This document shows, piece after piece, positions 22,893-30,350 of a stretch of DNA of 34,621 nucleotides. How positions within the stretch are numbered: position 1 is the stretch's first letter; every line of letters begins with the position of its first letter. Both the position numbers and the translations under genes were made by a program. This DNA comes from an uncultured Oscillospiraceae bacterium (lineage in GTDB: Bacteria > Bacillota > Clostridia > Oscillospirales > Oscillospiraceae). The notes beneath the pieces were generated by a model, which did no database searches, was not told where the DNA came from, and was given only the letters and a program-made list of their open reading frames with translations. The stretch spans positions 1-34,621 of the forward strand of contig CATLAL010000025.1 in NCBI GenBank assembly GCA_949878425.1. The letters run 5' to 3'.

Positions 22893-24994
22893 TTTACATA
22901 GACCTCCTGATTGGTTGTAGGATGGATGCTCCTCTGTTTCATGTCCAGGGTGGTGGCGGTAATGAGCCTGTCGCAGAGCAGCAGCAGCGCCGGCAGGACG
23001 AGGATCACCGCCGCCATGCTGACCAGAGCGCCCCTGGCCATGAGCATGCACATGGAGCTGATGATATCGATCTCGGAGTAGACCGCCACGCCGAAGGTGG
23101 CGGCGAAGAGGCCCGCACCGGAGACCAGAATGGAGGGAATGGAGGTGGTCAGGGCGGTGGAGACCGCCGCTTTCTTGTCCGCGCCGTTGAGTTTCTCTTG
23201 CTTATAACGGGTTGTCATCAAAATGGCGTAGTCCACCGTGGCCCCCAGCTGGATGGTGCTGATGCAGATGGGGGCGATAAAGGGCAGGCTCTGGCCCAGG
23301 TAGTGGGGCAGGCCCAGGTTGACGAAGATGGCCGCCTCAATCACGGCGATCAGCAGGAAGGGCAGGGAGAGGCTCTTTTCCACCAGGGCGATGATGAGGA
23401 AGATGGCCAGAATGGACACCGCGTTTACCACCTGGAAGTCCCGGTCCGTGGTCTCAATCATGTCCTTCATGCAGGGGGCCTCGCCGATGAGCAGGCCGCC
23501 CTGGTCGTACTTCTTCAGAATGCTGTTGAGCCGGCCCACCTGGGTGTTGACCTCATCGCTGGCCACCCGGTACGCGGAGCTGATGAGCAGCAGCTCCCGG
23601 TTCTCGCTCTTCAGGGCGGAGCGCAGAGACTCCGGCAGAAGCTCCTCCGGCACCCGGGGGCCCAGCACGGACTCCAGGCCCAGGACGTATTTGACGCCGT
23701 CCACCGCTTCCATCTCCCGGATCATGGCCCGGACCTCCCGGCCCGGCAGATCCGCGTCCACCAGGACCATGTGGGTGGAGGCCATGTCGAAGTCCTCGGA
23801 GAGCTTGCTGTTGGCGATGACGTAGGCCATGTCCTCCGGCAGGCACTGGCCCATATCGTAGTAGACCTCCCGGTTGGTCTCCCGGTAGCCATAGAGGGTG
23901 GGAGGGAGCAGGAGCGCGAACACCGCCAGAAACGCCGGGAACGCCTTCACGATGCCCCGGACCAGGCCCTCCGTCCGGGGGATGAGGGCGCGGTGGCGGG
24001 TTTTTTGCAGGGGCTTGTCAAAGACCAGGATTAGGGCGGGCAGCACGGTGACGCACCCCAGCACCCCCAGCAGAACGCCCTTGGCCATGACAACCCCCAG
24101 GTCCCGGCCCATGGTAAAGCTCATGAAGCACAGGGCGATGAAGCCGGCCACCGTAGTGATGGAGCTGCCCACCACGCTGGAGAGGGTGGCCCGGATGGCC
24201 TGGGCCATGGCCTCCTCCTTGTCCTCCCGGAGGAGGCGCTGCTCGTTGTAGCTGTTCCAGAGGAAGATGGAGTAGTCCATGGTCACCGCCAGCTGGAGCA
24301 CGGCGGAGAGGGCCTTGGTGATGTAGGAGATCTCCCTCAGAAAGTAGTTGGTGCCCAGGTTCAGCGCGATCATCATCCCAATGCTGGCCAGGAACACGAA
24401 GGGGATCAGCCAGCTGTCCAGCAGGAGCAGCATGGCCGCGCAGGCCAGGGCCACGGCAATGCCCACGTAGATGGGCTCCTCCCGCTCGCACAGGTCCTTC
24501 AGGTCCGTCACCAGGGCGGACATGCCGGAGACAAAGCACTGCTCCCCGGCCAGGGCGCGGATCTCCCGTATGGCGTCCATGGTGAGGTCGGAGGAGGTGG
24601 AGGTGTCAAAGAACACCGCCATCATGGTGGCATTGCCCGTGTTGAAGGCCCGGTAAACCCGCTCCGGCAGCAGCTCCATGGGCACGGAGAGGTCCAGCAG
24701 GGAGTCGTACCAGAGAACGGTCTCCACGTGGTCCACCCCCTCAATCTGCTCCCTCAGGGCGGAGACCTGCCGGTCGGGCATATCCTCCAGGATGAGGAGG
24801 GAGAAGGCGCCCTTGTTGAACTCCTCCAAAAGCTCCTCCTGGCCTACCACCGTGTCCATGTCCTCCGGCAGGTAGTCCAGCATGTCGTAGTTGATCCGGG
24901 TTCCCGCCATCCCCAGCAGGGAGGGAACCATCAGCGCCAGCACGGCGATGAGGATGGGCACGCGGCATTTCACAACCGCTTTGGAAAAACGCAT
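22889..24994 (-). CDS. MMPL/RND-family exporter
   Basis: A 701-aa protein with the RND layout: a membrane span, a ~150-residue outer loop, five more spans, then the same again. Likely proton-relay Asp-Tyr pairs lie in spans 4 and 10 (LAVTMDYSIFLWNSY and LGATVDYAILMTTRY). FMSFTMGRDLGVVMAKGV and the matching late segment are typical of the family. MMPL proteins move lipids or hydrophobic compounds using the proton gradient. The next gene downstream overlaps by 4 bases and is the secreted partner. Substrate unknown. There is no regulator gene next to it, where a TetR is often found. Confidence 0.9.
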   Translation of the reverse strand: MRFSKAVVKCRVPILIAVLALMVPSLLGMAGTRINYDMLDYLPEDMDTVVGQEELLEEFNKGAFSLLILEDMPDRQVSALREQIEGVDHVETVLWYDSLLDLSVPMELLPERVYRAFNTGNATMMAVFFDTSTSSDLTMDAIREIRALAGEQCFVSGMSALVTDLKDLCEREEPIYVGIAVALACAAMLLLLDSWLIPFVFLASIGMMIALNLGTNYFLREISYITKALSAVLQLAVTMDYSIFLWNSYNEQRLLREDKEEAMAQAIRATLSSVVGSSITTVAGFIALCFMSFTMGRDLGVVMAKGVLLGVLGCVTVLPALILVFDKPLQKTRHRALIPRTEGLVRGIVKAFPAFLAVFALLLPPTLYGYRETNREVYYDMGQCLPEDMAYVIANSKLSEDFDMASTHMVLVDADLPGREVRAMIREMEAVDGVKYVLGLESVLGPRVPEELLPESLRSALKSENRELLLISSAYRVASDEVNTQVGRLNSILKKYDQGGLLIGEAPCMKDMIETTDRDFQVVNAVSILAIFLIIALVEKSLSLPFLLIAVIEAAIFVNLGLPHYLGQSLPFIAPICISTIQLGATVDYAILMTTRYKQEKLNGADKKAAVSTALTTSIPSILVSGAGLFAATFGVAVYSEIDIISSMCMLMARGALVSMAAVILVLPALLLLCDRLITATTLDMKQRSIHPTTNQEVYVK

Positions 24995-25052
24995 GAGGAA
25001 TCAGTCATCCTTTCCTTGTTATAATAACGTTGCCTTCGCTTGATCCGGGCGG

Positions 25053-25652
25053 TTACTGCGGAATCTCCCGGAAGTCCGCCTCAATGACGTCCGGGCGCTG
25101 GTTCCGGACAATCTTTACGGTGCTCAGCGCCACGCAGAGATTCAGCCCCCCTTCCGCCAGCAGCGATACGCCCAGCAGCTCCGTCAGAAGCCTGGCGCTC
25201 TCCCAGGGCCGCAGGGCCAGCAGCCCGCCGGCCAGGCAGGCGGCCGCCGCCAGCGCCAGGATCAGCCACCAGCTCCGAATGCCGAACCGGCGGGCGTCCA
25301 GGGCGATGCGGACCTTGAAGAGTCCGTCCGCCAGGACGGCCAGGCCCAGGGCCGCAAAGAGGAGCTCCAGCGTCCCCTTGGGCCGCAGCAGCACCGCGGC
25401 GCCCAGGGCCAGCAGAAGGATCCCAAATTCCAGATCGTACTGGAAGGCCAGCCGGAACAGGTCCCTGGAGAAGTACCCCACCAGCTTGACCGCGCCAAAT
25501 ACCACCATCGCCCAGCCCAGCGTCCGGCCCAGCAGCGCCCCGGAGCGCTCCGGCCTGGCGATGAACAGCGCCCCCACCGCGCAGTACGCCAGCGACAGGG
25601 CGATGTATCCAAACTTGGCGATCCGCATGGGGACCACAGAGCGGCTTTTCAT
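25053..25652 (-). CDS. DUF308/HdeD-like membrane protein
   Basis: A 199-aa protein with about six spans arranged as pairs, with LGWAMVVFGAVKLVGY and LGLAVLADGLFKVRIAL repeats of the HdeD/DUF308 type and a charged C-tail. HdeD-like proteins are linked to acid and envelope stress in enterobacteria; in Clostridia they are uncharacterised. I chose the ATG at 25652 with AAGGAGGTG upstream; an in-frame GTG nine bases earlier overlaps that site. It lies 58 bases upstream of the MMPL gene on the same strand and may share its transcript. Confidence 0.75.
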   Translation of the reverse strand: MKSRSVVPMRIAKFGYIALSLAYCAVGALFIARPERSGALLGRTLGWAMVVFGAVKLVGYFSRDLFRLAFQYDLEFGILLLALGAAVLLRPKGTLELLFAALGLAVLADGLFKVRIALDARRFGIRSWWLILALAAAACLAGGLLALRPWESARLLTELLGVSLLAEGGLNLCVALSTVKIVRNQRPDVIEADFREIPQ

Positions 25653-25735
25653 GATCCGCACCTCCTTTTGCGGGGGTCTTCCCCCTCGCTACGGCCACAG
25701 TATACCCGCTCCGCCCCGGCCTGAAAATGGGCAGA

Positions 25736-25772
25736 AAAAGCCCCGTGCCCAAAATTCAGGCACGGGGCTCGA
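25736..25772 (-). terminator. Terminator of the SPFH protein gene
   Basis: An 11-bp GC stem (AGCCCCGTGCC with its complement) around an 8-9 base loop. On the minus strand it is followed by TTTTTC. Confidence 0.85.
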
Positions 25773-25799
25773 TTTGATGGAGCGACGGAAAAGCGGGGG

Positions 25800-26690
25800 C
25801 TACTTGTCCTTCTCCAGCAGCGCCTGCACGCCGGAGGCCAGGCCGGCCAGGCCCTGGATCTCGCTGGGGATGATGATCTTTGTCGCCTTGCCGTCGGCGG
25901 CGGCCTGGAAGGCCTCCAGGGCCTTGATTTTCACCACTTGGTCGTTGGGGTTGGCGTCGTTGAGGAGCTTAATGGAGTCGGCCAGGGCCTGCTGGACCTT
26001 GAGGATGGCGGCGGCCCGGCCCTCGGCCTCCAGGATGGCGGCCTGCTTGGAGGCGTCGGCCCGGAGGATGGCGGACTGCTTCTCGCCCTCGGCCACCAGG
26101 ATCTGGCTCTCCTTCTGGCCCTGGGCCTGGAGGATGGCCTCCCGGCGCTCCCGCTCGGCCCGCATCTGCTTCTCCATGGAGTCCTGGATGTCCCGGGGCG
26201 GGATGATGTTTTTCAGCTCCACCCGATTGACCTTGATGCCCCAGGGGTCTGTGGCCTCGTCTAGAATGGCGCGCATCTGGGTGTTGATGTGGTCCCGGCT
26301 GGTGAGGGACTGGTCCAGCTCCAGGTCGCCGATGATGTTGCGCAGGGTGGTGGCGGTCAGGTTCTCAATGGCGCTCATGGGGTGCTCCACGCCGTAGGTG
26401 TACAGCTTCGGGTCGATGATCTGGAAGTAGATCACGGTGTCGATCTGCATGGTGACGTTGTCCTTGGTGATGACGGGCTGGGGGGCGAAGTCCACCACCT
26501 GCTCCTTCAGGCTCACCCGCTTGGCCACCCGGTCGAAGAAGGGCAGCTTGACATGCAGGCCAACGCCCCAGGTGGCGTGGTAGGCGCCCACGCGCTCCAC
26601 CACATAGGCCCGGGACTGCTGGACCACGTGGATGTTCAGCACCAGCAGGATCAGGATAATGACACCGACGCCAATCAGAATATAGGGCAT
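25800..26690 (-). CDS. SPFH/stomatin-like membrane protein (paraslipin/QmcA type)
   Basis: A 296-aa protein. One N-terminal membrane span (3-22) is followed by an SPFH/band-7 domain with AYVVERVGAYHATWGVGLH, VTMQIDTVIYFQIIDPKLY, LRNIIGDLELDQSLTSRD and DPWGIKVNRVELKNI. A coiled coil (~195-260, MEKQMRAERERREAILQAQG...) comes next, then a hydrophobic Gly/Ala patch near the end. These proteins form membrane ring assemblies in functional microdomains, often with an NfeD partner; none is adjacent here. The ATG at 26690 has AAGGAGG upstream. A longer reading to 26831 runs through the promoter. Confidence 0.92.
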   Translation of the reverse strand: MPYILIGVGVIILILLVLNIHVVQQSRAYVVERVGAYHATWGVGLHVKLPFFDRVAKRVSLKEQVVDFAPQPVITKDNVTMQIDTVIYFQIIDPKLYTYGVEHPMSAIENLTATTLRNIIGDLELDQSLTSRDHINTQMRAILDEATDPWGIKVNRVELKNIIPPRDIQDSMEKQMRAERERREAILQAQGQKESQILVAEGEKQSAILRADASKQAAILEAEGRAAAILKVQQALADSIKLLNDANPNDQVVKIKALEAFQAAADGKATKIIIPSEIQGLAGLASGVQALLEKDK

Positions 26691-26724
26691 AGGGGAATCC
26701 TCCTTGTTTGGATAGAGTATCCTT

Positions 26725-26753
26725 AGTATACCACAGCCCCGCCGCCATTTCCA
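26725..26753 (-). promoter_or_regulatory. Promoter of the SPFH gene
   Basis: Minus strand: -10 TATACT (26725-26730), 17-bp spacer, weak -35 TGGAAA (26748-26753). Confidence 0.5.
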
Positions 26754-26847
26754 GCATAATTTTGCCTCAGGAGAGGCGGCATGGCGGCTATTCCCTCCCA
26801 CCGCTCCGATCAGAAGGAATAATTCCGTCAAAATTACGGCAATGCGC

Positions 26848-26876
26848 TGGACAAAACCTGTGAATTATGCTAAAGT
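26848..26876 (+). promoter_or_regulatory. Promoter of the fructokinase-amylosucrase operon
   Basis: -35 TGGACA (26848-26853), 17-bp spacer, -10 TAAAGT (26871-26876). A short inverted repeat (CCGT/ACGG, near 26825) lies just upstream. Confidence 0.55.
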
Positions 26877-26933
26877 AGAGGGAAAGATTTGAAAATTAGA
26901 TAATGAGAAGGCTCGGAAAGGAAGGATTGTACT

Positions 26934-27881
26934 ATGACGGATATCACCGCAATCGGCGAGATTTTGATCGACCTGACCCAGACCGGGTTCAACGAGGCCA
27001 ATGTACCCCTTTTCGCAGCCAATCCGGGCGGCGCGCCGGCCAATGTGGCGGCAGCGGCCTCCCGTCTGGGGGCCCGGACAGCCTTTATCGGGAAGGTGGG
27101 CGCCGACGGCTTTGGTGGCTATCTGCGCCGCGTCCTGGAGGAAAACGGGGTAAACGCCGCCCATCTGCGCTCCGGCGGGGCCACTACCATGGCCATCGTG
27201 TCTGTGGACGGCACCGGGGAGCGCAGCTTCCAGTTCCTCCGGGGGGCCGACTGCGACCTTACGCCGGAGGAGGTGGACGAGTCCCTCCTGCGGGAGAGCC
27301 GGGTGCTCCACTTTGGCTCCGTGAGTCTTACGAAGGGCGTCGCCCGCAGCGCCACCATCTTCGCCGCCCGGACCGCCCGGGAGGCCGGGGCCCTCGTCAG
27401 CTATGACCCCAACTACCGGCCCGCCCTGTGGCGCAGTGAAAAGGACGCCCTGGAGTGGATGCGCCTGCCCCTGCCCCTGGTGGATATCATCAAGCTCTCG
27501 GAGGAGGAGCTGCCCCTCCTCACCGGCCTAAAGGACCTGGAGGCGGGCAGCCGGGCCCTGGAGGAGCAGGGCGTGTCCCTGGTCCTGATTACCCTTGGCG
27601 GCGCGGGGGTGTTCTGCCGCTGGCGGGGGGAGTGCTTCACCGTCCCCGGCGTGCCCGTCAAGGTGGCGGACACAAACGGCGCGGGGGACACCTTCCTGGG
27701 GGCGGCGCTCAGCCGCCTGTGCCGCCGGAGGGAAAAGCCCCTGGAGGATTTGGAGCGCTTGGAGCTGGAGGAGATCCTCGCCTTCGCCAACCGGGCGGCG
27801 TCTCTCACCTGCTCCCGCAGCGGGGCCATCCCCGCCATGCCCTCCCTCCAGGAATTAGAGCCTGTTGAAGCAGGCTCTTAG
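26934..27881 (+). CDS. PfkB-family carbohydrate kinase, probably fructokinase
   Basis: A 315-aa ribokinase-fold enzyme. It has GEILIDLT, the sugar-binding NPGGAPANVAAAASRLGA, GKVGADGFGGYLRRVL, SYDPNYRPALW and the catalytic DTNGAGDTFLGA with general base D252. The NPGGAPANVA motif and RPALW are typical of fructokinases. It should convert fructose plus ATP to fructose-6-phosphate. The next gene, 16 bases downstream, is amylosucrase, whose by-product is fructose, and that supports this reading. The ribosome binding site is GAAAGGAAGG. Confidence 0.88.
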   Translation: MTDITAIGEILIDLTQTGFNEANVPLFAANPGGAPANVAAAASRLGARTAFIGKVGADGFGGYLRRVLEENGVNAAHLRSGGATTMAIVSVDGTGERSFQFLRGADCDLTPEEVDESLLRESRVLHFGSVSLTKGVARSATIFAARTAREAGALVSYDPNYRPALWRSEKDALEWMRLPLPLVDIIKLSEEELPLLTGLKDLEAGSRALEEQGVSLVLITLGGAGVFCRWRGECFTVPGVPVKVADTNGAGDTFLGAALSRLCRRREKPLEDLERLELEEILAFANRAASLTCSRSGAIPAMPSLQELEPVEAGS

Positions 27882-27897
27882 AAGAGGTGAACCGTAC

Positions 27898-29826
27898 ATG
27901 ACAAAACAAAAGAAAGCCGCTCCCGCCGGAAAAGCGGCAAAGAAGAAGGCTTCTCCGGTAAGGAAGCGGGTCCCGTCCGCTCCTCCGCCGCCGGCGGAGA
28001 CCGGGGAGAACGCCTTTGACCGGCGCTTGGAGCGGCATTATGACGAGCTCAGGTGGCTCTACTGCGAGCTCTACCACAACGACACCCAGGCCTTTGACTA
28101 CTTCGTGGGGATGCTCCGGCGCTGCTGGGAGGACCGCAAGGCGGCGCTGCGGGAGCAGGACGCGGTGCGGGAGGCGAGCCCGGACTGGTACCGCCGGCAG
28201 GATCTGCTGGGCATGATGCTCTACGTCAAATCCTTCGCCGGGACGCTGAAGGGGGTGGAGGAGAAGCTGCCCTACCTCCAGGAGTGCGCCGTGAACTACC
28301 TCCACCTGATGCCCCTGCTCCAGAGCCCCCGGGGCCGCAGCGACGGCGGCTACGCGGTCAGCGACTTCCGCCGGGTGCAGCGGGAGCTGGGGACCATGGA
28401 GGACCTGGAGCACCTGGCCGACGCCTGCCGGGATAGGGACATGTGCCTGTGCCTGGACTTTGTGATGAACCACACCAGCGAGGACCACGAGTGGGCCAAA
28501 AAGGCCCGGATCGGCGACGAGGAGTGCCGGAACCGGTACTTCTTCTACAACAGCTGGGACATCCCCCGGGAGTTTGAGAAGACCGTTCCCCAGGTCTTTC
28601 CCACCACCGCCCCGGGGAGCTTCACCTGGCTGGAGGACTGCGGCCGGGTGGTCATGACCAACTTCTACCCCTACCAGTGGGACCTCAACTACGCCAACCC
28701 GGTGGTCTTTAATGACATGACCGAAAACCTGCTCTTCCTGGCCAACCGGGGCATTGACGTCATCCGGCTGGACGCCATCCCCTACATATGGAAGGAGCTG
28801 GGCACCACCTGCCGCAACCTGCCCCAGGTCCACACCCTCTCCCGGATGCTGCGCATGGCGGTGGAGATCGTCTGCCCCGGCGTGCTGCTGCTGGGAGAGG
28901 TGGTGATGGAGCCGGTGAAGGTGGTCCCCTACTTCGGTACGCTGGAGAAGCCGGAGTGCCACATGCTCTACAACGTCACCACCATGGCCACCACCTGGCA
29001 CACCCTGGCCACCGGGGACGTGTCCCTGCTGAGAAGGCAGATGGAGTCGGTCTGCGCCCTGCCCTTTACCTTCCTCAACTACCTGCGCTGTCACGACGAC
29101 ATCGGCTGGGGGCTGGACTACCCCTGGCTGGAGCGGACCTTCCAGATGAGCGAGACCGCCCACAAGCGCTACCTCAACGACTACTTCACCGGGAAGTGGC
29201 CCGGCAGCGCCAGCCGGGGCGAGCTCTACAACGACGACCCCCGGCTGGGGGACGCCCGGCTGTGCGGCACCACCGCCTCCCTCTGCGGCCTCGAGACCGC
29301 CGGGGACGACCCGGTGCGGCTGGAGCGGGCCGTGTCCTGCGATCTGACCCTCCACGCCTGGATGCTCTCCCAGAGCGGCATTCCCGTTATCTACAGCGGC
29401 GACGAGGTGGGCCAGCTCAACGACTGGACCTACCTGGACGACCCGGAGAAGAGCCCGGACAGCCGCTTCCTCCACCGGGGGGCCTTCCGGTGGGACCTGG
29501 CGGAGCTGCGCAAGGACCCGGACGCCTACCAGGGGAAGCTCTTCCAGGGCCTGCGGCGGCTCACGGCGATCCGGGCCCAGGAGCCCTGCTTCGATAGCCG
29601 CGCAACCGTGTGGGTGGAGGATAGCGGCAGCCCCCACGTGCTGGCCCTATGCCGCCGTCTGGGGGAGCGGGAGCTCGTCTGCCTCTTCAATTTCAGCGGG
29701 CAGTTCGTCACCGCGGGGGTGGACCGCCCCGGCGGCGGCCAGGAGCTGATGTACGGCGTGCGCTGGGAGCAGCTGCGCCGCGTGGAGCTCTATCCCTACG
29801 GCTTTGCCTGGCTGCTCCGGGACTGA
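27898..29826 (+). CDS. Amylosucrase (GH13, sucrose to alpha-1,4-glucan)
   Basis: A 642-aa protein close in plan to Neisseria amylosucrase. It has the N-terminal helical domain, YLHLMPLLQSPRGRSDGGYA (the Asp of the sucrose-binding pocket), nucleophile D292 in VIRLDAIPYIW, acid/base E334 in LLLGEVVME, and CHDDIGW with H399/D400/D401. A late DSRFLHRG supplies the Arg that salt-bridges that Asp in sucrose-specific enzymes. It transfers glucose from sucrose onto a growing glucan and frees fructose. No signal peptide. Residues 1-38 are an extra Lys/Ala/Pro tail with ten Lys/Arg in the first 24 residues, resembling histone H1. Start at 27898, with AGAAGAGGTGA upstream; it follows fructokinase by 16 bases. 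Confidence 0.9.
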   Translation: MTKQKKAAPAGKAAKKKASPVRKRVPSAPPPPAETGENAFDRRLERHYDELRWLYCELYHNDTQAFDYFVGMLRRCWEDRKAALREQDAVREASPDWYRRQDLLGMMLYVKSFAGTLKGVEEKLPYLQECAVNYLHLMPLLQSPRGRSDGGYAVSDFRRVQRELGTMEDLEHLADACRDRDMCLCLDFVMNHTSEDHEWAKKARIGDEECRNRYFFYNSWDIPREFEKTVPQVFPTTAPGSFTWLEDCGRVVMTNFYPYQWDLNYANPVVFNDMTENLLFLANRGIDVIRLDAIPYIWKELGTTCRNLPQVHTLSRMLRMAVEIVCPGVLLLGEVVMEPVKVVPYFGTLEKPECHMLYNVTTMATTWHTLATGDVSLLRRQMESVCALPFTFLNYLRCHDDIGWGLDYPWLERTFQMSETAHKRYLNDYFTGKWPGSASRGELYNDDPRLGDARLCGTTASLCGLETAGDDPVRLERAVSCDLTLHAWMLSQSGIPVIYSGDEVGQLNDWTYLDDPEKSPDSRFLHRGAFRWDLAELRKDPDAYQGKLFQGLRRLTAIRAQEPCFDSRATVWVEDSGSPHVLALCRRLGERELVCLFNFSGQFVTAGVDRPGGGQELMYGVRWEQLRRVELYPYGFAWLLRD

Positions 29827-29875
29827 CCGGACGGCTGTGATGGGAACCCCGGGGCCTCCAGGCCTCCCGCAGAAC

Positions 29876-29891
29876 ATACAGGAGCCTGTAT
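29876..29891 (+). promoter_or_regulatory. Inverted repeat upstream of ptsH
   Basis: ATACAGG, two bases, CCTGTAT: perfect 7-base arms, 53 bases before ptsH. Its right half (CCTGTATTC) recurs after ptsH at 30219 and, inverted, at 30310. No clear promoter is visible in the 117-base gap, so ptsH may be read from the upstream operon. Confidence 0.5.
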
Positions 29892-29943
29892 TCCTCCGGT
29901 TGAACGCGGGCTCCAATCTCAAATCAAGAAAGGAATCGTCACT

Positions 29944-30204
29944 ATGAAGCAGTTCCAGTACACCATCACCGATCCCGTCGGCATCCACGCCCGGCCCGCC
30001 GGCCTTTTGGTCAAAGCGGCTAAGGCCCTTGACAGCGCCGTTACCGTGGAGAAGGTGGGCGGCAAGTCCGCCCCCGCCAACAAGCTGATGGCGCTGATGG
30101 GCGTGGGCGTCAAGCAGGGCGACACCGTCGTCGTCACCATCGAGGGCGGCGACGAGGAGGCCAGCTTCCAGGCCATGGAGCAGTTTTTTAAGGAAAATCT
30201 GTAA
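29944..30204 (+). CDS. ptsH: Phosphocarrier protein HPr (lacks Ser46)
   Basis: An 86-aa HPr. The active-site histidine is H15 in VGIHARPAGLL, which takes phosphate from enzyme I and passes it to PTS permeases. In the usual regulatory segment (KSIMGVMSLG in B. subtilis) this protein reads NKLMALMGVGVKQGD, so the position of Ser46, the target of HPr kinase, is Lys47. Enzyme I follows 146 bases downstream. If the alignment holds, this HPr cannot take part in Ser-P/CcpA catabolite repression. The ribosome binding site is GAAAGGAAT. Confidence 0.95.
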   Translation: MKQFQYTITDPVGIHARPAGLLVKAAKALDSAVTVEKVGGKSAPANKLMALMGVGVKQGDTVVVTIEGGDEEASFQAMEQFFKENL

Positions 30205-30217
30205 AATCTATCCAAAC

Positions 30218-30319
30218 ACCTGTATTCACAATCTCAAACAGCCGTCCGGCCGGGCCTTTTGCCTTGCAGAGCGAATAAGAGCCCTCGCCCATCCGGCATT
30301 TTTGCTTATGAATACAGGT
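30218..30319 (+). promoter_or_regulatory. Long-range stem enclosing the ptsH-ptsI gap
   Basis: ACCTGTATTCA (30218-30228) and TGAATACAGGT (30309-30319) are exact complements, 11 bp, with ~80 bases between them. The folded gap ends 31 bases before ptsI and could tune the ratio of HPr to enzyme I or direct RNA cleavage. Confidence 0.6.
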
Positions 30320-30350
30320 TCTCAGACTTTTTGGAAGAAGGAGACTGATT

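Noticed and set aside
27805..29637. 610-aa minus-strand frame
   Set aside because: Antisense to amylosucrase, which carries all catalytic residues on the plus strand.
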